A stretch of DNA of 64,000 bases from an uncultured Bacteroidota bacterium (GCA_903906365.1 CAIVKC010000019.1:1-64000); one strand, 5' to 3'; positions 26,759-36,157 are shown, counted from the stretch's first letter. Translations and numbers: made by a program. The notes: generated by a model from the letters alone, not told the origin.

Positions 26759-29056
26759 ATGACAATGAACCAGTTTAATTACCGTCTTGCCATCTGGTTA
26801 TCGATGATCTTTTCCCACCATGACCTGATGGCAGCGCCGCCCGCTTACCCGCCCCGCAGAGCGCATACCCATTACCGGGACAGCGCCTTTATGCAGCCTG
26901 TCAGCATCCAGTACGGGGTGGAAGGACTGCCCCCTGCAGGCAGCCTCGGGCTCAGCCAGCTGGCATGCGACCGCAACCAGGTGGTGCAGGTCTTCTCTTC
27001 CGCCGGCCTGCTGATCCCTTCGGGGGGCCGGTTCCTTCACCCGGGCAGGCTGGTGCCATACCGGGCTTACGCACCGCTGCTGGACAGACCCCTGAAATGC
27101 CTCGGGCTTTACCGCAGCCAGTTTGTATATGCCGATGACCGGGTACTGCTGAGCAATGCCTGGGCGGGAAAGCTCTATACGCCCCATTCCCTGGCTGAGG
27201 CCAAACTGTTTTGCGGAGGGGAGGATTTTGATTTCCTGGTATCTGACGGAATATCCTGCCGCTACCTGAGGGATTCCACCCTGCTCTGGGAAGGCCGGGC
27301 CCTGGACAGCCTGAAGGCCATGGTATTTGACCATACACTAAACTGTTTCTGGCTCCTGGGCAGCCGGGGGATTTCACGCTACCGGAGGGGCGACCCCGCC
27401 CCTCGCCTCGTTTATGAAAAGCAGGGACTGACCTGTTTTGCCTTGTCGGGGGACGAACGGCAGCTGGCGGTGGGCACCCATGAAGGCTATTTCAGGCTGG
27501 ATACCAAGACCCTGCTTCCGCTGGGCGATTTCAGCCGCCGCCTGCCCTGCCCGGACATCACTGTCATCCGGGAAATCGGCACTGACTGGTGGTTTGGCAC
27601 TATGTCAGGGGTTTTCAGGATATCGCCGGCCGGAGAGGTTTCCTATTATGCTTCCAGGCGCTGGCTTCCCTCGGACTCCGTGATCGATATGACGGAGGGC
27701 CCGGACCACTCGGTATACGTACTTACCCGCCGGGGCCTGGCCGCCATCCTTTTTCGCGCCATGACCCTGGAGGAAAAGGCCCTTTATTATGAATACCAGG
27801 TACGCAGCCGCCATATCCGCCTTGGTCTGAATGCTTCACTGTACCACCTCAAAAACGGGGACCCGGATACCGGCTCACTGGTGGATTCCGACAATGACGG
27901 CCTGTGGACTTCGATGTACCTGGGGGCGGAAGTATTCCGCTATGCGGCCACCAGGTCCCGGGAGGCGCTGGAAAACTGCCGGGAGTCCCTGGATGCGCTG
28001 GAGCGGTTATATACCCTCAATTCCCTGAAGGGATTTCCCTCCCGTTCCATGGAAAGAAGGGGCTATGCGGTCTCCGATACCAGGGAATGGCAGCACGCTT
28101 CCCATCCCCAATGGGACTGGAAATCCACGACCAGCAGCGACGAGGCCATTGGCCATATGTTTGCCTTCGGGGTCATTGCCGAACTCATCGATGAGCCATC
28201 CATCCGGGGCAAGGCCATTTCCCTCATGGATGCCCTGATGCAGCATATCGTGGACAACGACCTGTATATGATCGACTGGAATGGCAAACCCACCCTGTGG
28301 GGAAAATGGAATCCCGCTTATGTCAATGCCAGGCCCAAAAATGTAGGCGACCGGAAAATAAATTCCTCCAATATCATCTCCATGCTGCAGACGGCCTATC
28401 ATTTCACCGGCAGGGAGATCTACCGGAAAAAAGCAGTTGAACTGCTCAATAAATATGGCTACCTGGAAAACCTGATGCGTCCCATGAAGGAGATCGGCTA
28501 TGCCGCCGACAGCGCAGACCTGCTCAGCCGACAGCTCTCCGAGGGATGGAACCATTCCGATGATGAAATGTATTTCTTGGGCTACTGGGGTTTATACCGA
28601 TATGCCTTCAGCGATACCCTGAAAAATAAGTACCGGTGGGCCATCCTGGATCACTGGCAGGCGGAGCGGCCTGAAAAGGAAGCTGCCTGGAACCTGTTTA
28701 CGGCCATCACCGGCCCGGGGGACTTCGACCTGGAAGCGTCCGTCTGGTATTTGAAAAAGTATCCCCTGGACCTGGTGGACTGGAAGGTATCCAACAGCCA
28801 CCGGAAAGACATTGATTTTTTACCCCCAAACTTTCGTGGACAGACGATCTCCGAGGTGCTGCCCCCCGATGAACTGCCGGTCAACCGGCACAATTCCAAC
28901 CGCTTCGACCTGGACGGAGGGGATGAAAAAGGCGGTTCCGAGTACAGCGCAGGCGATATATGGCTGCTGCCTTACTGGATGGGGCGTTACCTCAGGGTGA
29001 TCAGCGCCGGTGCCGGCAGGGTGCCGGCCCAATTACCGGATCTGCTCCTGCCCTGA
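26759..29056 (+). CDS. Secreted beta-propeller plus helical-barrel protein, copy 2
   Basis: 765 residues, a diverged tandem paralogue of the preceding gene, starting 16 bp after its stop. Propeller repeats fill the N-terminal half and are more eroded. The C-terminal half keeps the shared blocks MTLEEKALYYEYQVRSRHIR, DSDNDGLWTSMYLGAEVFRYAATRS, SSDEAIGHMFAFG, KYPLDLVDWKVSNSHRKDI and a terminal LLPYWMGRYLR. Conserved acidic pairs (DSDNDG, SSDE) are candidate catalytic or calcium-binding residues. The N-terminus (ATG at 26759 or 26765) has a short hydrophobic signal-like region. Most likely an enzyme acting on a glycan imported through the SusCD system; no function is established. Confidence 0.75.
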   Translation: MTMNQFNYRLAIWLSMIFSHHDLMAAPPAYPPRRAHTHYRDSAFMQPVSIQYGVEGLPPAGSLGLSQLACDRNQVVQVFSSAGLLIPSGGRFLHPGRLVPYRAYAPLLDRPLKCLGLYRSQFVYADDRVLLSNAWAGKLYTPHSLAEAKLFCGGEDFDFLVSDGISCRYLRDSTLLWEGRALDSLKAMVFDHTLNCFWLLGSRGISRYRRGDPAPRLVYEKQGLTCFALSGDERQLAVGTHEGYFRLDTKTLLPLGDFSRRLPCPDITVIREIGTDWWFGTMSGVFRISPAGEVSYYASRRWLPSDSVIDMTEGPDHSVYVLTRRGLAAILFRAMTLEEKALYYEYQVRSRHIRLGLNASLYHLKNGDPDTGSLVDSDNDGLWTSMYLGAEVFRYAATRSREALENCRESLDALERLYTLNSLKGFPSRSMERRGYAVSDTREWQHASHPQWDWKSTTSSDEAIGHMFAFGVIAELIDEPSIRGKAISLMDALMQHIVDNDLYMIDWNGKPTLWGKWNPAYVNARPKNVGDRKINSSNIISMLQTAYHFTGREIYRKKAVELLNKYGYLENLMRPMKEIGYAADSADLLSRQLSEGWNHSDDEMYFLGYWGLYRYAFSDTLKNKYRWAILDHWQAERPEKEAAWNLFTAITGPGDFDLEASVWYLKKYPLDLVDWKVSNSHRKDIDFLPPNFRGQTISEVLPPDELPVNRHNSNRFDLDGGDEKGGSEYSAGDIWLLPYWMGRYLRVISAGAGRVPAQLPDLLLP

Positions 29057-29091
29057 AGACTGCTGCATTGTTCAAACTTAAATAAACTGTC

Positions 29092-30189
29092 ATGACCCGC
29101 CCCATCAAACGTCTTGTTTCCCTGGATGCACTCAGGGGATTTACCATGGCCGCCATGATCGTGGTGAACTACCCCGGCAGTGAGCAGTCCGTCTATTTCA
29201 CCCTGCGCCATACCCTCTGGAATGGCTTGTCTTTTACCGACCAGGTGGCCCCTTTTTTCCTTTTTTTTGTCGGGGCTTCCATTGCCTTTGCCTACACCAA
29301 AAGACTGGCGGAAGGCACTTCCCGCCGGTCCATGTATCAAAAGATACTGGTGCGTTCTTTGAAGATTTATGCCGTGGGCATGTTCCTCAACCTGATGCCA
29401 CAGTTTGACTTCCACCAGATCCGCTGGACGGGCACCCTACAGCGCATCGCCGTGGTATTTCTGATATCGGCCTTTCTTTATCTCAATACGACCTTCAGAC
29501 AGCAGGCCTGGCTGGCGGCCATCCTGTTGGTGGGTTACTGGCTGGCGCTGACCTGCATTCCCACCCAGGGGGTTGGAAAAGTGATGCTGGAGCCGGGTGT
29601 AAACATCGTGGCCTGGGTGGACAGCCGTTTTCTGCCCGGCAGGATGTGGCGGGGCAACTGGGATCCGGAGAGCATCCTGACCACGATTACCTCGGTGGTC
29701 ACCTGCATCACCGGCATGCTGGCCGGACAGCTCATGCTGGGTAACAAGAGCCCGCAGGAAAAGGTCAATTACCTGATGACGGCAGGCGTGTTTGCTGCCA
29801 TAGCGGGCTATTTCTGGGGTCTGGCATTCCCGGTCAACGAGAATCTCTGGACCAGCTCCTTTGTACTGGTGACTTCCGGTTTTGCGGCCCTGCTGTTCGG
29901 CGCTTTTTATTTCCTGGTGGATATCAGGGGACATACAGCCGGCACGCTGCCCGGCATCATATTCGGCGCCAATGCCATCACCGTTTATTTCCTGGCCGAT
30001 GTGTGGGCCCTGTTTTTCTATGAAGCCAAGTTCGGGGGTCATTCCTTAAACGAACAATTCGTCGACCAGCTGAGTGCGCTCGGGGCCGACCCCCGGCTGG
30101 CAAGCCTGCTCTATGCCCTGCTGTTTGTCGCCGTCAATTTCATACCGGCCTGGTGGCTCTACCGCAAACGAATTTTTATCAAACTCTAG
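29092..30189 (+). CDS. HGSNAT-like transmembrane acetyltransferase (DUF5009 type)
   Basis: 365-residue polytopic membrane protein of the heparan-alpha-glucosaminide N-acetyltransferase group. Marker sequences are RLVSLDALRGFTMAAMIVVNYPG, then TLRHTLWNGLSFTDQVAPFFLFFVGASIAF, whose His40 in the HxxWNG motif corresponds to the region of the human acetyl-accepting histidine, and WTGTLQRIAVVFL. The human enzyme moves acetyl from cytosolic acetyl-CoA to glucosamine on the far side of the membrane. In this locus it could re-acetylate free amino groups of glucosaminyl residues in the periplasm before hydrolysis or uptake. It starts 35 bp after the propeller gene, so the same transcript is likely. Confidence 0.85.
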   Translation: MTRPIKRLVSLDALRGFTMAAMIVVNYPGSEQSVYFTLRHTLWNGLSFTDQVAPFFLFFVGASIAFAYTKRLAEGTSRRSMYQKILVRSLKIYAVGMFLNLMPQFDFHQIRWTGTLQRIAVVFLISAFLYLNTTFRQQAWLAAILLVGYWLALTCIPTQGVGKVMLEPGVNIVAWVDSRFLPGRMWRGNWDPESILTTITSVVTCITGMLAGQLMLGNKSPQEKVNYLMTAGVFAAIAGYFWGLAFPVNENLWTSSFVLVTSGFAALLFGAFYFLVDIRGHTAGTLPGIIFGANAITVYFLADVWALFFYEAKFGGHSLNEQFVDQLSALGADPRLASLLYALLFVAVNFIPAWWLYRKRIFIKL

Positions 30190-30274
30190 GAGGGCCAAAC
30201 ATAACAATTTACTCATCATGGCCTGCCTGCGGCGACCCATGCGTGTTGTACCTTGAACCTAAAAAAATGTGTGT

Positions 30275-31099
30275 ATGAATAAAATAATTGCGAGCATACT
30301 GGTATCGATGAGTCTTTCGGGCCTCCGGGGCCAGCCCGCACCCCTTCCGGTTCCCCGGCATACTTTTATGGTGATCGCCCACCGGGGAGACCATACCGAG
30401 GCCCCTGAGAATACCCTCGCTGCCTACCGCAACGGGATCAAAAACGGGGTGGACTACGTGGAGATAGACCTGCGCACCACCCGGGACAGCGTGCTGGTCA
30501 TCATGCATGATGCCACCGTGGACCGGATGACCAACGGACACGGGAAGGTCAGCGAACTCACCTATGAGCAGCTGCGCCGGCTGCGCGTGGTAGACAAAAG
30601 GGACAGTACGGTCAGCTGCCAGGTGCCCAGTTTTGAGGAAGTGCTGCAGACCTGCCGGGACAAGGTCTATATTTACCTTGACTTTAAGGATGCCAGCGTG
30701 CAGCAGTCCTTTGACCTGATCCGCAAATATGGCATGGAGCGTCAGTTTATCGTATACATCAACAGCGAACAGCAGTTTGTCCAATGGCGAACACTTTTCC
30801 CGCAGGTGCCCCTGATGCTGAGCCTGCCCGATGAGGTAAAAACCACCCCACAGTTGCAGGCCTTCCTTTCCTCAGCGCCCGTTGCCCTGCTGGATGGCGA
30901 TTACAGCGATTATACACCGGAAATGATCAAAGCGGCCGCTTCCCGTGGAATCCCCGCCTGGCCCGACATTCAGAGCGCGGGGGAGGCAGCTAACTGGGAC
31001 AGGGCCATTTCCATGGGCTTTCGGGGGCTGCAGACAGACCATCCCGCCCTTTTAATCAGCTACCTGAAAAAAAGGGGACTGAGGCACGAAGCAAAATAA
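30275..31099 (+). CDS. Secreted glycerophosphodiester phosphodiesterase family protein
   Basis: 274 residues from the ATG at 30275 (a GTG two codons earlier is less likely). Signal peptide, then the GDPD barrel: AHRGDHTEAPENTLAAY (His36, Arg37, Glu45), VEIDLRTTRD (Glu63, Asp65) and the second catalytic histidine, His78, in IMHDATVDR. The family hydrolyses glycerophosphodiesters to glycerol phosphate and an alcohol with a divalent metal. Some relatives in glycan loci cleave phosphodiester-linked sugars, which would suit teichoic-acid-like or phosphorylated glycan debris. It lies between the acetyltransferase and an HpcH/HpaI aldolase, all in the same direction. Confidence 0.88.
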   Translation: MNKIIASILVSMSLSGLRGQPAPLPVPRHTFMVIAHRGDHTEAPENTLAAYRNGIKNGVDYVEIDLRTTRDSVLVIMHDATVDRMTNGHGKVSELTYEQLRRLRVVDKRDSTVSCQVPSFEEVLQTCRDKVYIYLDFKDASVQQSFDLIRKYGMERQFIVYINSEQQFVQWRTLFPQVPLMLSLPDEVKTTPQLQAFLSSAPVALLDGDYSDYTPEMIKAAASRGIPAWPDIQSAGEAANWDRAISMGFRGLQTDHPALLISYLKKRGLRHEAK

Positions 31100-31133
31100 C
31101 TGCTGATATTTGAACCACCAATAACCTGAAAAC

Positions 31134-31958
31134 ATGATGGGCAATACAAACAACATACTGCTGGAAAAACTGGAAAGGGGCCAACAAGTGTATGGCACCT
31201 GTATCACGGCCACGGGCCCCCTGTGGCCGGCGGCCACCGCCCGGGCGGGACTGGATTTTGTATTTATTGATACCGAACATATTCCGCTCAGCCGCCAGGA
31301 ATTGTCTGCACTCTGCCAGTCCTACCGGGCCCGCGGGGTGGTTCCCATCGTGCGTATTCCGTCCCCGGATCCCTTCAGCGCCTGCCAGGCCCTGGACGGG
31401 GGCGCCCAGGGTATTGTCATGCCATATGTGGAATCCGTCGGGCAGCTTACTGAATTGGTGGCAGCCGTCAAATACCGCCCCCTCAAAGGGGAACTGCTGC
31501 AGGACTATCTGGCCGGACGGCGCGAAATGCCCGGGCCGCTGCGCGATTATATCCGTTCCTTCAATGCGCCCAACCTCTGCATAGCCAATATAGAAAGTGT
31601 GCCCGCCTTGGAACGGCTGGAGGAGCTCCTGGCCGTGGCCGGCCTGGATGCCGTATTCATCGGACCCCATGACCTGTCGGTCAGCCTGGGGCTGCCCGAA
31701 CAATATGACCACCCCGAATTTGAAAAAGCCGTCCGGACCATTATACATGCCTGCCGTGCCCGCGGTATCCACGTGGGTATTCATTTTTCCCTCGAACCCT
31801 CCCGGCAGGTGCAGTGGATCAGGGAGGGGGCCAATATGGTGGTGCACAGCTTTGACATTGCCCTGTTTACCCAGCGGCTCTGCCAGGATATGGACTTTAT
31901 CAAAAAAGCGGCAGGCGACCAGCCGGGGGATTCAGCACCAGGCTCCCTGGTCGTATGA
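31134..31958 (+). CDS. HpcH/HpaI-family class II aldolase
   Basis: 274-residue cytoplasmic aldolase of the HpaI/GarL/RhmA group. Expected residues are visible: His in DTEHIPLS, Arg in VRIPSPDPF, the metal-binding Glu in NIESVPALERL and Asp in FIGPHDLSVSLG, and the late conserved block GIHFSLEPSRQVQWIREGANMV. These enzymes split 2-keto-3-deoxy sugar acids or 4-hydroxy-2-ketoacids into pyruvate and an aldehyde. It is the last gene of the plus-strand block that began with SusC, and is followed by a convergent gene 48 bp away. It may handle a keto-acid derived from the same glycan; the substrate is unknown. Confidence 0.85.
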   Translation: MMGNTNNILLEKLERGQQVYGTCITATGPLWPAATARAGLDFVFIDTEHIPLSRQELSALCQSYRARGVVPIVRIPSPDPFSACQALDGGAQGIVMPYVESVGQLTELVAAVKYRPLKGELLQDYLAGRREMPGPLRDYIRSFNAPNLCIANIESVPALERLEELLAVAGLDAVFIGPHDLSVSLGLPEQYDHPEFEKAVRTIIHACRARGIHVGIHFSLEPSRQVQWIREGANMVVHSFDIALFTQRLCQDMDFIKKAAGDQPGDSAPGSLVV

Positions 31959-32006
31959 GTGGGGCCGGCCCACTAAAAAACAGGCTGCCGCCAAGGCAGA
32001 TCAACG

Positions 32007-34436
32007 TCATTTACGTGGATTTTTTATCAGCCAGACTTCGGTTACCCGGGACTGTTGCCTCCAGTTGATGCTGTCTTCATTGATCTCATCGAAGCCTACC
32101 GAGAGCCTTCCGTTACGGATCAGTTCCCCCGGAACGGGGAATTCCTTGATTTCCCCGATGCCCTTTCCATAGCGGGTGTGTTCCAGCCTTTTGCCATTGG
32201 CCTTCAGCAGGCATTCCCCAAAACCGGTTACCCGGACCGTATAGGAAGCCGAGGAATCCAGTCCGTTGTACTCCAGGCTGATGGGCCAGCGCATGGAAGA
32301 CATCCAGGAGAGGCGCTGGCGGCTGAAGCCATCCTCCCACCAGTCGAAGCTGGGGCTGTCCTGCCTTCTGATCAGCGGGTCTGTCGTCCAGGGTTCACCC
32401 CGCAGCACATGGGCGGATTTACCCACATTACCAATATCATCATAGTAACTGCCCGGACCCGGGTGTTCCCAGCAGGCGATCTGTTCCAGCGCGGCCACCT
32501 GGCCGGCCCGGTCCGTCCTGCTGATGGCACTGAAGCGGTCTTCCAGCCACCACCGGTTATTGAGGGGATGGTCCAGGAAATCCAGCACGGCACCCCGCTC
32601 CTCGCCGGAGGCCCGGTATTTTTTTACGCTGGTCTGCAGGCCGATGGAATGAAACAGGGTATCGCATAAGGTGACAACCCGTTGATGCAGGTATCCCAGG
32701 AAGGGGTCCGGGCTGACCTGGTTTAACAGGTGGCGGGCAGCCCCGATGGCCCAATCCGGTCCTTTTAGACCGGCCTGCGCCAGGATGGCATTGGCCTTTT
32801 CTTCCTGGCCGGCTTCATAGAGGCCCCTTAAGCGCACATAGGCATCGTAGTTGGCCCGCAGCAGGTACATCTGCCACCTCCAGCCCTCACGCAGGGCAGG
32901 GTGCCGCAGTTCCATCTGCCGCCAGGCGGTCCAGGTACCCTGGATGCTCCCATTGGAGGCAGCCGGGCCCTGCCAGTTGGTTTCCAGGGCCAGCAGGCCG
33001 TCGGCAGCGGTCTCCCTGACGGCAGAATTGAAAAAGAAATTGGCATATTCACACAGGATCTGCCGCTCGCTGGCGGAAGGATCCCATGCCAGGCGCGTCC
33101 AGGTGATCTTGTTGACATCGTCGTGGACGCCATCGGAATAGGAAATGAAGCCGTCCATAAAGGGCTCCACGAAATGATACAGGGCCGCATAATGCATGGG
33201 ACGGGGATTGACGCTCTCCCTGCCCAGGGTGAAATTGAACGCAGGATCCCACCAGGGCACCGGCCAGTCACAGCGCACGTTGTGGGTCAGGTCCGGATAA
33301 TACCGCAGGGGGTACTGCGGCGGTAGGGCTGCCCTGCTTTCTTCCACCGGGGGGCTGGAAGGCCCGGTTACCAGCCCGCCCAGCCAGCCGGGATGCTGGT
33401 CCTGAATATAATGATATACGGTCTGGCTCTGAGCGGGGGTATATCCCTGCAGGGAGAGCCAGACTTTTGAGGAAGGATGGTATTTTTTCAGCACCTGCGC
33501 CACCTCACTGAGCAGCGGCCAGACCGTCTCGGGTGGATTGTCGCCCGGGTCGCCTCCCGGAAAGAAGACCCCGTTCAGCCTTACGGAACTGACACATATC
33601 CTGCGTATCCTGTCCAGGTAACGGGCACGCAGGGCGGTATCCTTCAGGTCAAACTGGGCCGGCACCCAGATCCAGTAATCCAGGTCATAGCGGTCGCAGA
33701 TGGCGCTGATGGAGGCATTCATGGAATCGGGGGAAAGCTTGAAATGCGGGCTTTTCTCCTCCTCAAAAATGGGGATGCTTTCTATGGAGTTGGTGCCAAA
33801 GATGGCCAGTTCCCGGATGTACTGGTCAAACTGGGCTACCGTCCAGGCATCGTAGGAATTGGCCGTATTGCGGTAGCCCAGCTGGTGGCCGCGCATCGGT
33901 TTGGAAGGAGCGGATGAAACGGGCAGGTCATTGGGAATACGGACAGCCCCCCTGGCATAGCCAAAGCGGCGCAGCAGCTCCCCTGCGCCATAAAAAATAC
34001 CCCTGCCGTCATAGCCTTCCACGACCAGTATGGTCCGGTGATTCTGCTCCAGGCTGAGCAGGCGGTAGGATTCGGGTTTTAACAGCCGGGCAGGTTGCTG
34101 TGGCAGGACAAAGGGCAGTTTAGGGTCTTCTCCGGCCCGGAGCAGCAGGATCACATTGCCTGCGGCAGGCAGGGAACTGGAGAGGGTAACCGGTATTCCG
34201 GTCCTTTTGGTGATTTCCTCCCGGAGTACAACGGCCGCCGATTGCCCCGCATGGCCCGGGGTACCCGTCCCCGTTACCACCTGCAGGTTGCGCAGGTAAG
34301 CCTGCTGCCCTTTTGCAGCCGGTAGTACCAGGAGGAACAGGAAAACCAGGAGCAGCCTGTTTAATTTGATACGGCCCGCCTGTAAAATAGCATATCGGTA
34401 AATGGGGGCCCCTGCGGCCACGGATGGGTGGTTCAT
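32007..34436 (-). CDS. Secreted GH67/GH20-like glycoside hydrolase of unassigned family
   Basis: 809 residues. The only ATG that fits gives a long N-terminal tail before the hydrophobic segment LLLVFLFLLVLPAAKG, so a signal anchor or a non-ATG start nearer 34365 is possible. Residues about 50-160 resemble the small alpha/beta domain that precedes GH20, GH67 and GH84 barrels (AAVVLREEITKRTGIPV, YDGRGIFYGAGELLRRFGY). A barrel follows, starting at RGHQLGYRNTANSYDAW, with an acidic loop GVFFPGGDPGDNPPE near the expected active site, then HFVEPFMDGFISYSDGVHDDV. The C-terminal part includes a beta-sandwich. It could be an exo-acting glycosidase; the sequence does not match a GH family that I can name with confidence. 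Confidence 0.65.
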   Translation of the reverse strand: MNHPSVAAGAPIYRYAILQAGRIKLNRLLLVFLFLLVLPAAKGQQAYLRNLQVVTGTGTPGHAGQSAAVVLREEITKRTGIPVTLSSSLPAAGNVILLLRAGEDPKLPFVLPQQPARLLKPESYRLLSLEQNHRTILVVEGYDGRGIFYGAGELLRRFGYARGAVRIPNDLPVSSAPSKPMRGHQLGYRNTANSYDAWTVAQFDQYIRELAIFGTNSIESIPIFEEEKSPHFKLSPDSMNASISAICDRYDLDYWIWVPAQFDLKDTALRARYLDRIRRICVSSVRLNGVFFPGGDPGDNPPETVWPLLSEVAQVLKKYHPSSKVWLSLQGYTPAQSQTVYHYIQDQHPGWLGGLVTGPSSPPVEESRAALPPQYPLRYYPDLTHNVRCDWPVPWWDPAFNFTLGRESVNPRPMHYAALYHFVEPFMDGFISYSDGVHDDVNKITWTRLAWDPSASERQILCEYANFFFNSAVRETAADGLLALETNWQGPAASNGSIQGTWTAWRQMELRHPALREGWRWQMYLLRANYDAYVRLRGLYEAGQEEKANAILAQAGLKGPDWAIGAARHLLNQVSPDPFLGYLHQRVVTLCDTLFHSIGLQTSVKKYRASGEERGAVLDFLDHPLNNRWWLEDRFSAISRTDRAGQVAALEQIACWEHPGPGSYYDDIGNVGKSAHVLRGEPWTTDPLIRRQDSPSFDWWEDGFSRQRLSWMSSMRWPISLEYNGLDSSASYTVRVTGFGECLLKANGKRLEHTRYGKGIGEIKEFPVPGELIRNGRLSVGFDEINEDSINWRQQSRVTEVWLIKNPRK

Positions 34437-34633
34437 TGAATTATATTTTCTGGTTGGATCAAGCCTGATTGCGCAGCAGAACCCATGGAACCGGCTGCCC
34501 TGCTGATGACAGAAACATCCCCTTTATTAAACAAGGGATGAGGGTGCTGCCGGCCCCCGTCATGGCGAATGCGAAGCAGTATATACCATATGCCGCGTTA
34601 TTTTTTTAGGGATGGGGACTAGCCCAATGAAAT

Positions 34634-34690
34634 CAGGCAGGCCCAACAACCCCGTGTACATATTCCTGATGGGGTGAAGCGGCCTGCCTG
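34634..34690. terminator. Hairpin downstream of the Gfo/Idh gene
   Basis: Perfect 10-bp arms CAGGCAGGCC (34634-34643) and GGCCTGCCTG (34681-34690), with an inner CCCC (34650-34653) to GGGG (34671-34674) pairing. It lies just after the stop of the minus-strand Gfo/Idh gene. There is only a weak T-run beyond it, so it may be a terminator or an mRNA-stabilising structure. Confidence 0.45.
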
Positions 34691-34717
34691 TATCATTGCT
34701 TTTTACCGGTCAATGGC

Positions 34718-36157
34718 TCAGGAAAGTATCTTCCAGCCTTCGCGGTAATCCCTTTTTACAAACTGGTTGGCCGGTTCAAAATTGGTGATGCGCATGTTTT
34801 TGGCATCCCAGAGCAATTTGATCCTGCCGGGATTGTCCGGGTCGGAGTCCTTGAGTTTATGGGTGTCTTCCAGGCCCCAGCTGCGAATGGCGAGGTTGCC
34901 TATCAGGATGCTTTCGGTAAAGGGCCCGGCGTATTCAAACGGAGAGCTGGTCTTGGCGTTTCCAAATCCGGCGATGCAGGCATTGACCCATTGCAGGTAA
35001 TGGCCTTCCGGAACCCGCGGGATGGTCTGGGCGGGCATGGTGGTTTCCGCCATCAGCTTGCTGGGAAGCAGACGGGGCCTTTCGCCGTAGCAATCGACCA
35101 TCATCTTGCCTTTGGTGCCGATGAAAAGAGCACCTCCGTCATCACCGCCAAACTGTTCGCCCGGAAGGAGTTCATCGGGCAGGGCAGGCAGCAGCCCGCC
35201 ATCATACCAGGAAACACGGATGGTGCCTTTTTGGTCCTTGCGGGGATATTTGAGGTGTATCATGGAAGCGGCCGGGAACCCGTCGGGGTACTTGGCTTCC
35301 TTGCCGTCGGGGGTCCAGCTGGTGGGAATGGAACATTCCACTTCGGTGGGGAAGTCAATGGGCAGCAGCCGGAATACGGGGTCCATCATATGACAGGCCA
35401 TATCACCCAGGGCGCCGGTGCCAAATGCGTTAAAGCCCCTCCAGCTCCATGGACAGTAGGCCGGGTTATAATCAACATATTTGGCCGGGCCCAGCCAGAG
35501 GTTCCAGTCGAGTTCTTTGGGCACTGCAAATTTCCCGGTTGGCGTGGGCAGTCCCTGGGGCCAGATCGGGCGGTTGGTCCAGACCTGTACGGTATGGACA
35601 TCACCGATCATGCCGGCATCATACATTTCTTTGGCCTGGCGCACGCCGTCACTGGATCCGCCCTGGTTGCCCATCTGGGTGACCACTTTGTATTTTTTGG
35701 CCGCTTCCGCCATCAGGCGGGCTTCATATATGTCGTGGGTGAGTGGTTTTTGGCAATAGACGTGTTTGCCCATGGCCATGGCCGAGAGGGCCGCTATGGC
35801 ATGGATATTGTCCGGGGTGGATACCGAGCAGGCGTCAATATTGTTCTTTTCCTTGTCGAGCAGCTCCCTGAAATCCTTGTAGAACTTGGCCTTCGGAAAA
35901 CGCTCCCTGGATTCTGCCGATCGCTTTTCATCCACATCGCAGAGGGCTACGATATTTACTTTTGGACTGCCTGAAAAATTCTTCAGGTCATCTGCGCCCT
36001 TGCCGCCTGCGCCGATGCCGGCGATGTGCAGCTTGTCGCTCGGGGCAATGAATCCACGGCCCAGCACATGTCGCGGAATGATCATCATACCGCCAGCTGC
36101 CAGGGAAGCATCCCTGACGAAATTTCTTCGGCTAATTGCCTTTTTTTCATCCTTCAT
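34718..36157 (-). CDS. Tat-exported Gfo/Idh/MocA family oxidoreductase
   Basis: 479 residues. The N-terminus has a twin-arginine signal (ISRRNFVRDASLAAGGMMI), so a folded, cofactor-loaded protein is exported. The Rossmann domain follows with GIGAGGKGADDL for NAD(P), CDVDE, and the family motif GKHVYCQKPLTHDIYEA with the conserved EKP region as QKP. The C-terminal alpha/beta domain includes WNLWLGPAKYVDYNPAY, WSWRGFNAFGTGALGDMACHMMD and DDGGALFIGTKG. Exported members oxidise sugars, often at C3 of glycosides, or use tightly bound NAD for hydrolysis as in GH109. Divergent from a DUF1080 lipoprotein gene, a partner expected for a 3-keto-glycoside route. Confidence 0.9.
   Translation of the reverse strand: MKDEKKAISRRNFVRDASLAAGGMMIIPRHVLGRGFIAPSDKLHIAGIGAGGKGADDLKNFSGSPKVNIVALCDVDEKRSAESRERFPKAKFYKDFRELLDKEKNNIDACSVSTPDNIHAIAALSAMAMGKHVYCQKPLTHDIYEARLMAEAAKKYKVVTQMGNQGGSSDGVRQAKEMYDAGMIGDVHTVQVWTNRPIWPQGLPTPTGKFAVPKELDWNLWLGPAKYVDYNPAYCPWSWRGFNAFGTGALGDMACHMMDPVFRLLPIDFPTEVECSIPTSWTPDGKEAKYPDGFPAASMIHLKYPRKDQKGTIRVSWYDGGLLPALPDELLPGEQFGGDDGGALFIGTKGKMMVDCYGERPRLLPSKLMAETTMPAQTIPRVPEGHYLQWVNACIAGFGNAKTSSPFEYAGPFTESILIGNLAIRSWGLEDTHKLKDSDPDNPGRIKLLWDAKNMRITNFEPANQFVKRDYREGWKILS

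Noticed and set aside
34859-35974. 371-codon plus-strand open frame
   Set aside because: Antisense to the Tat Gfo/Idh gene, Gly/His-rich as usual for reverse-frame shadows.
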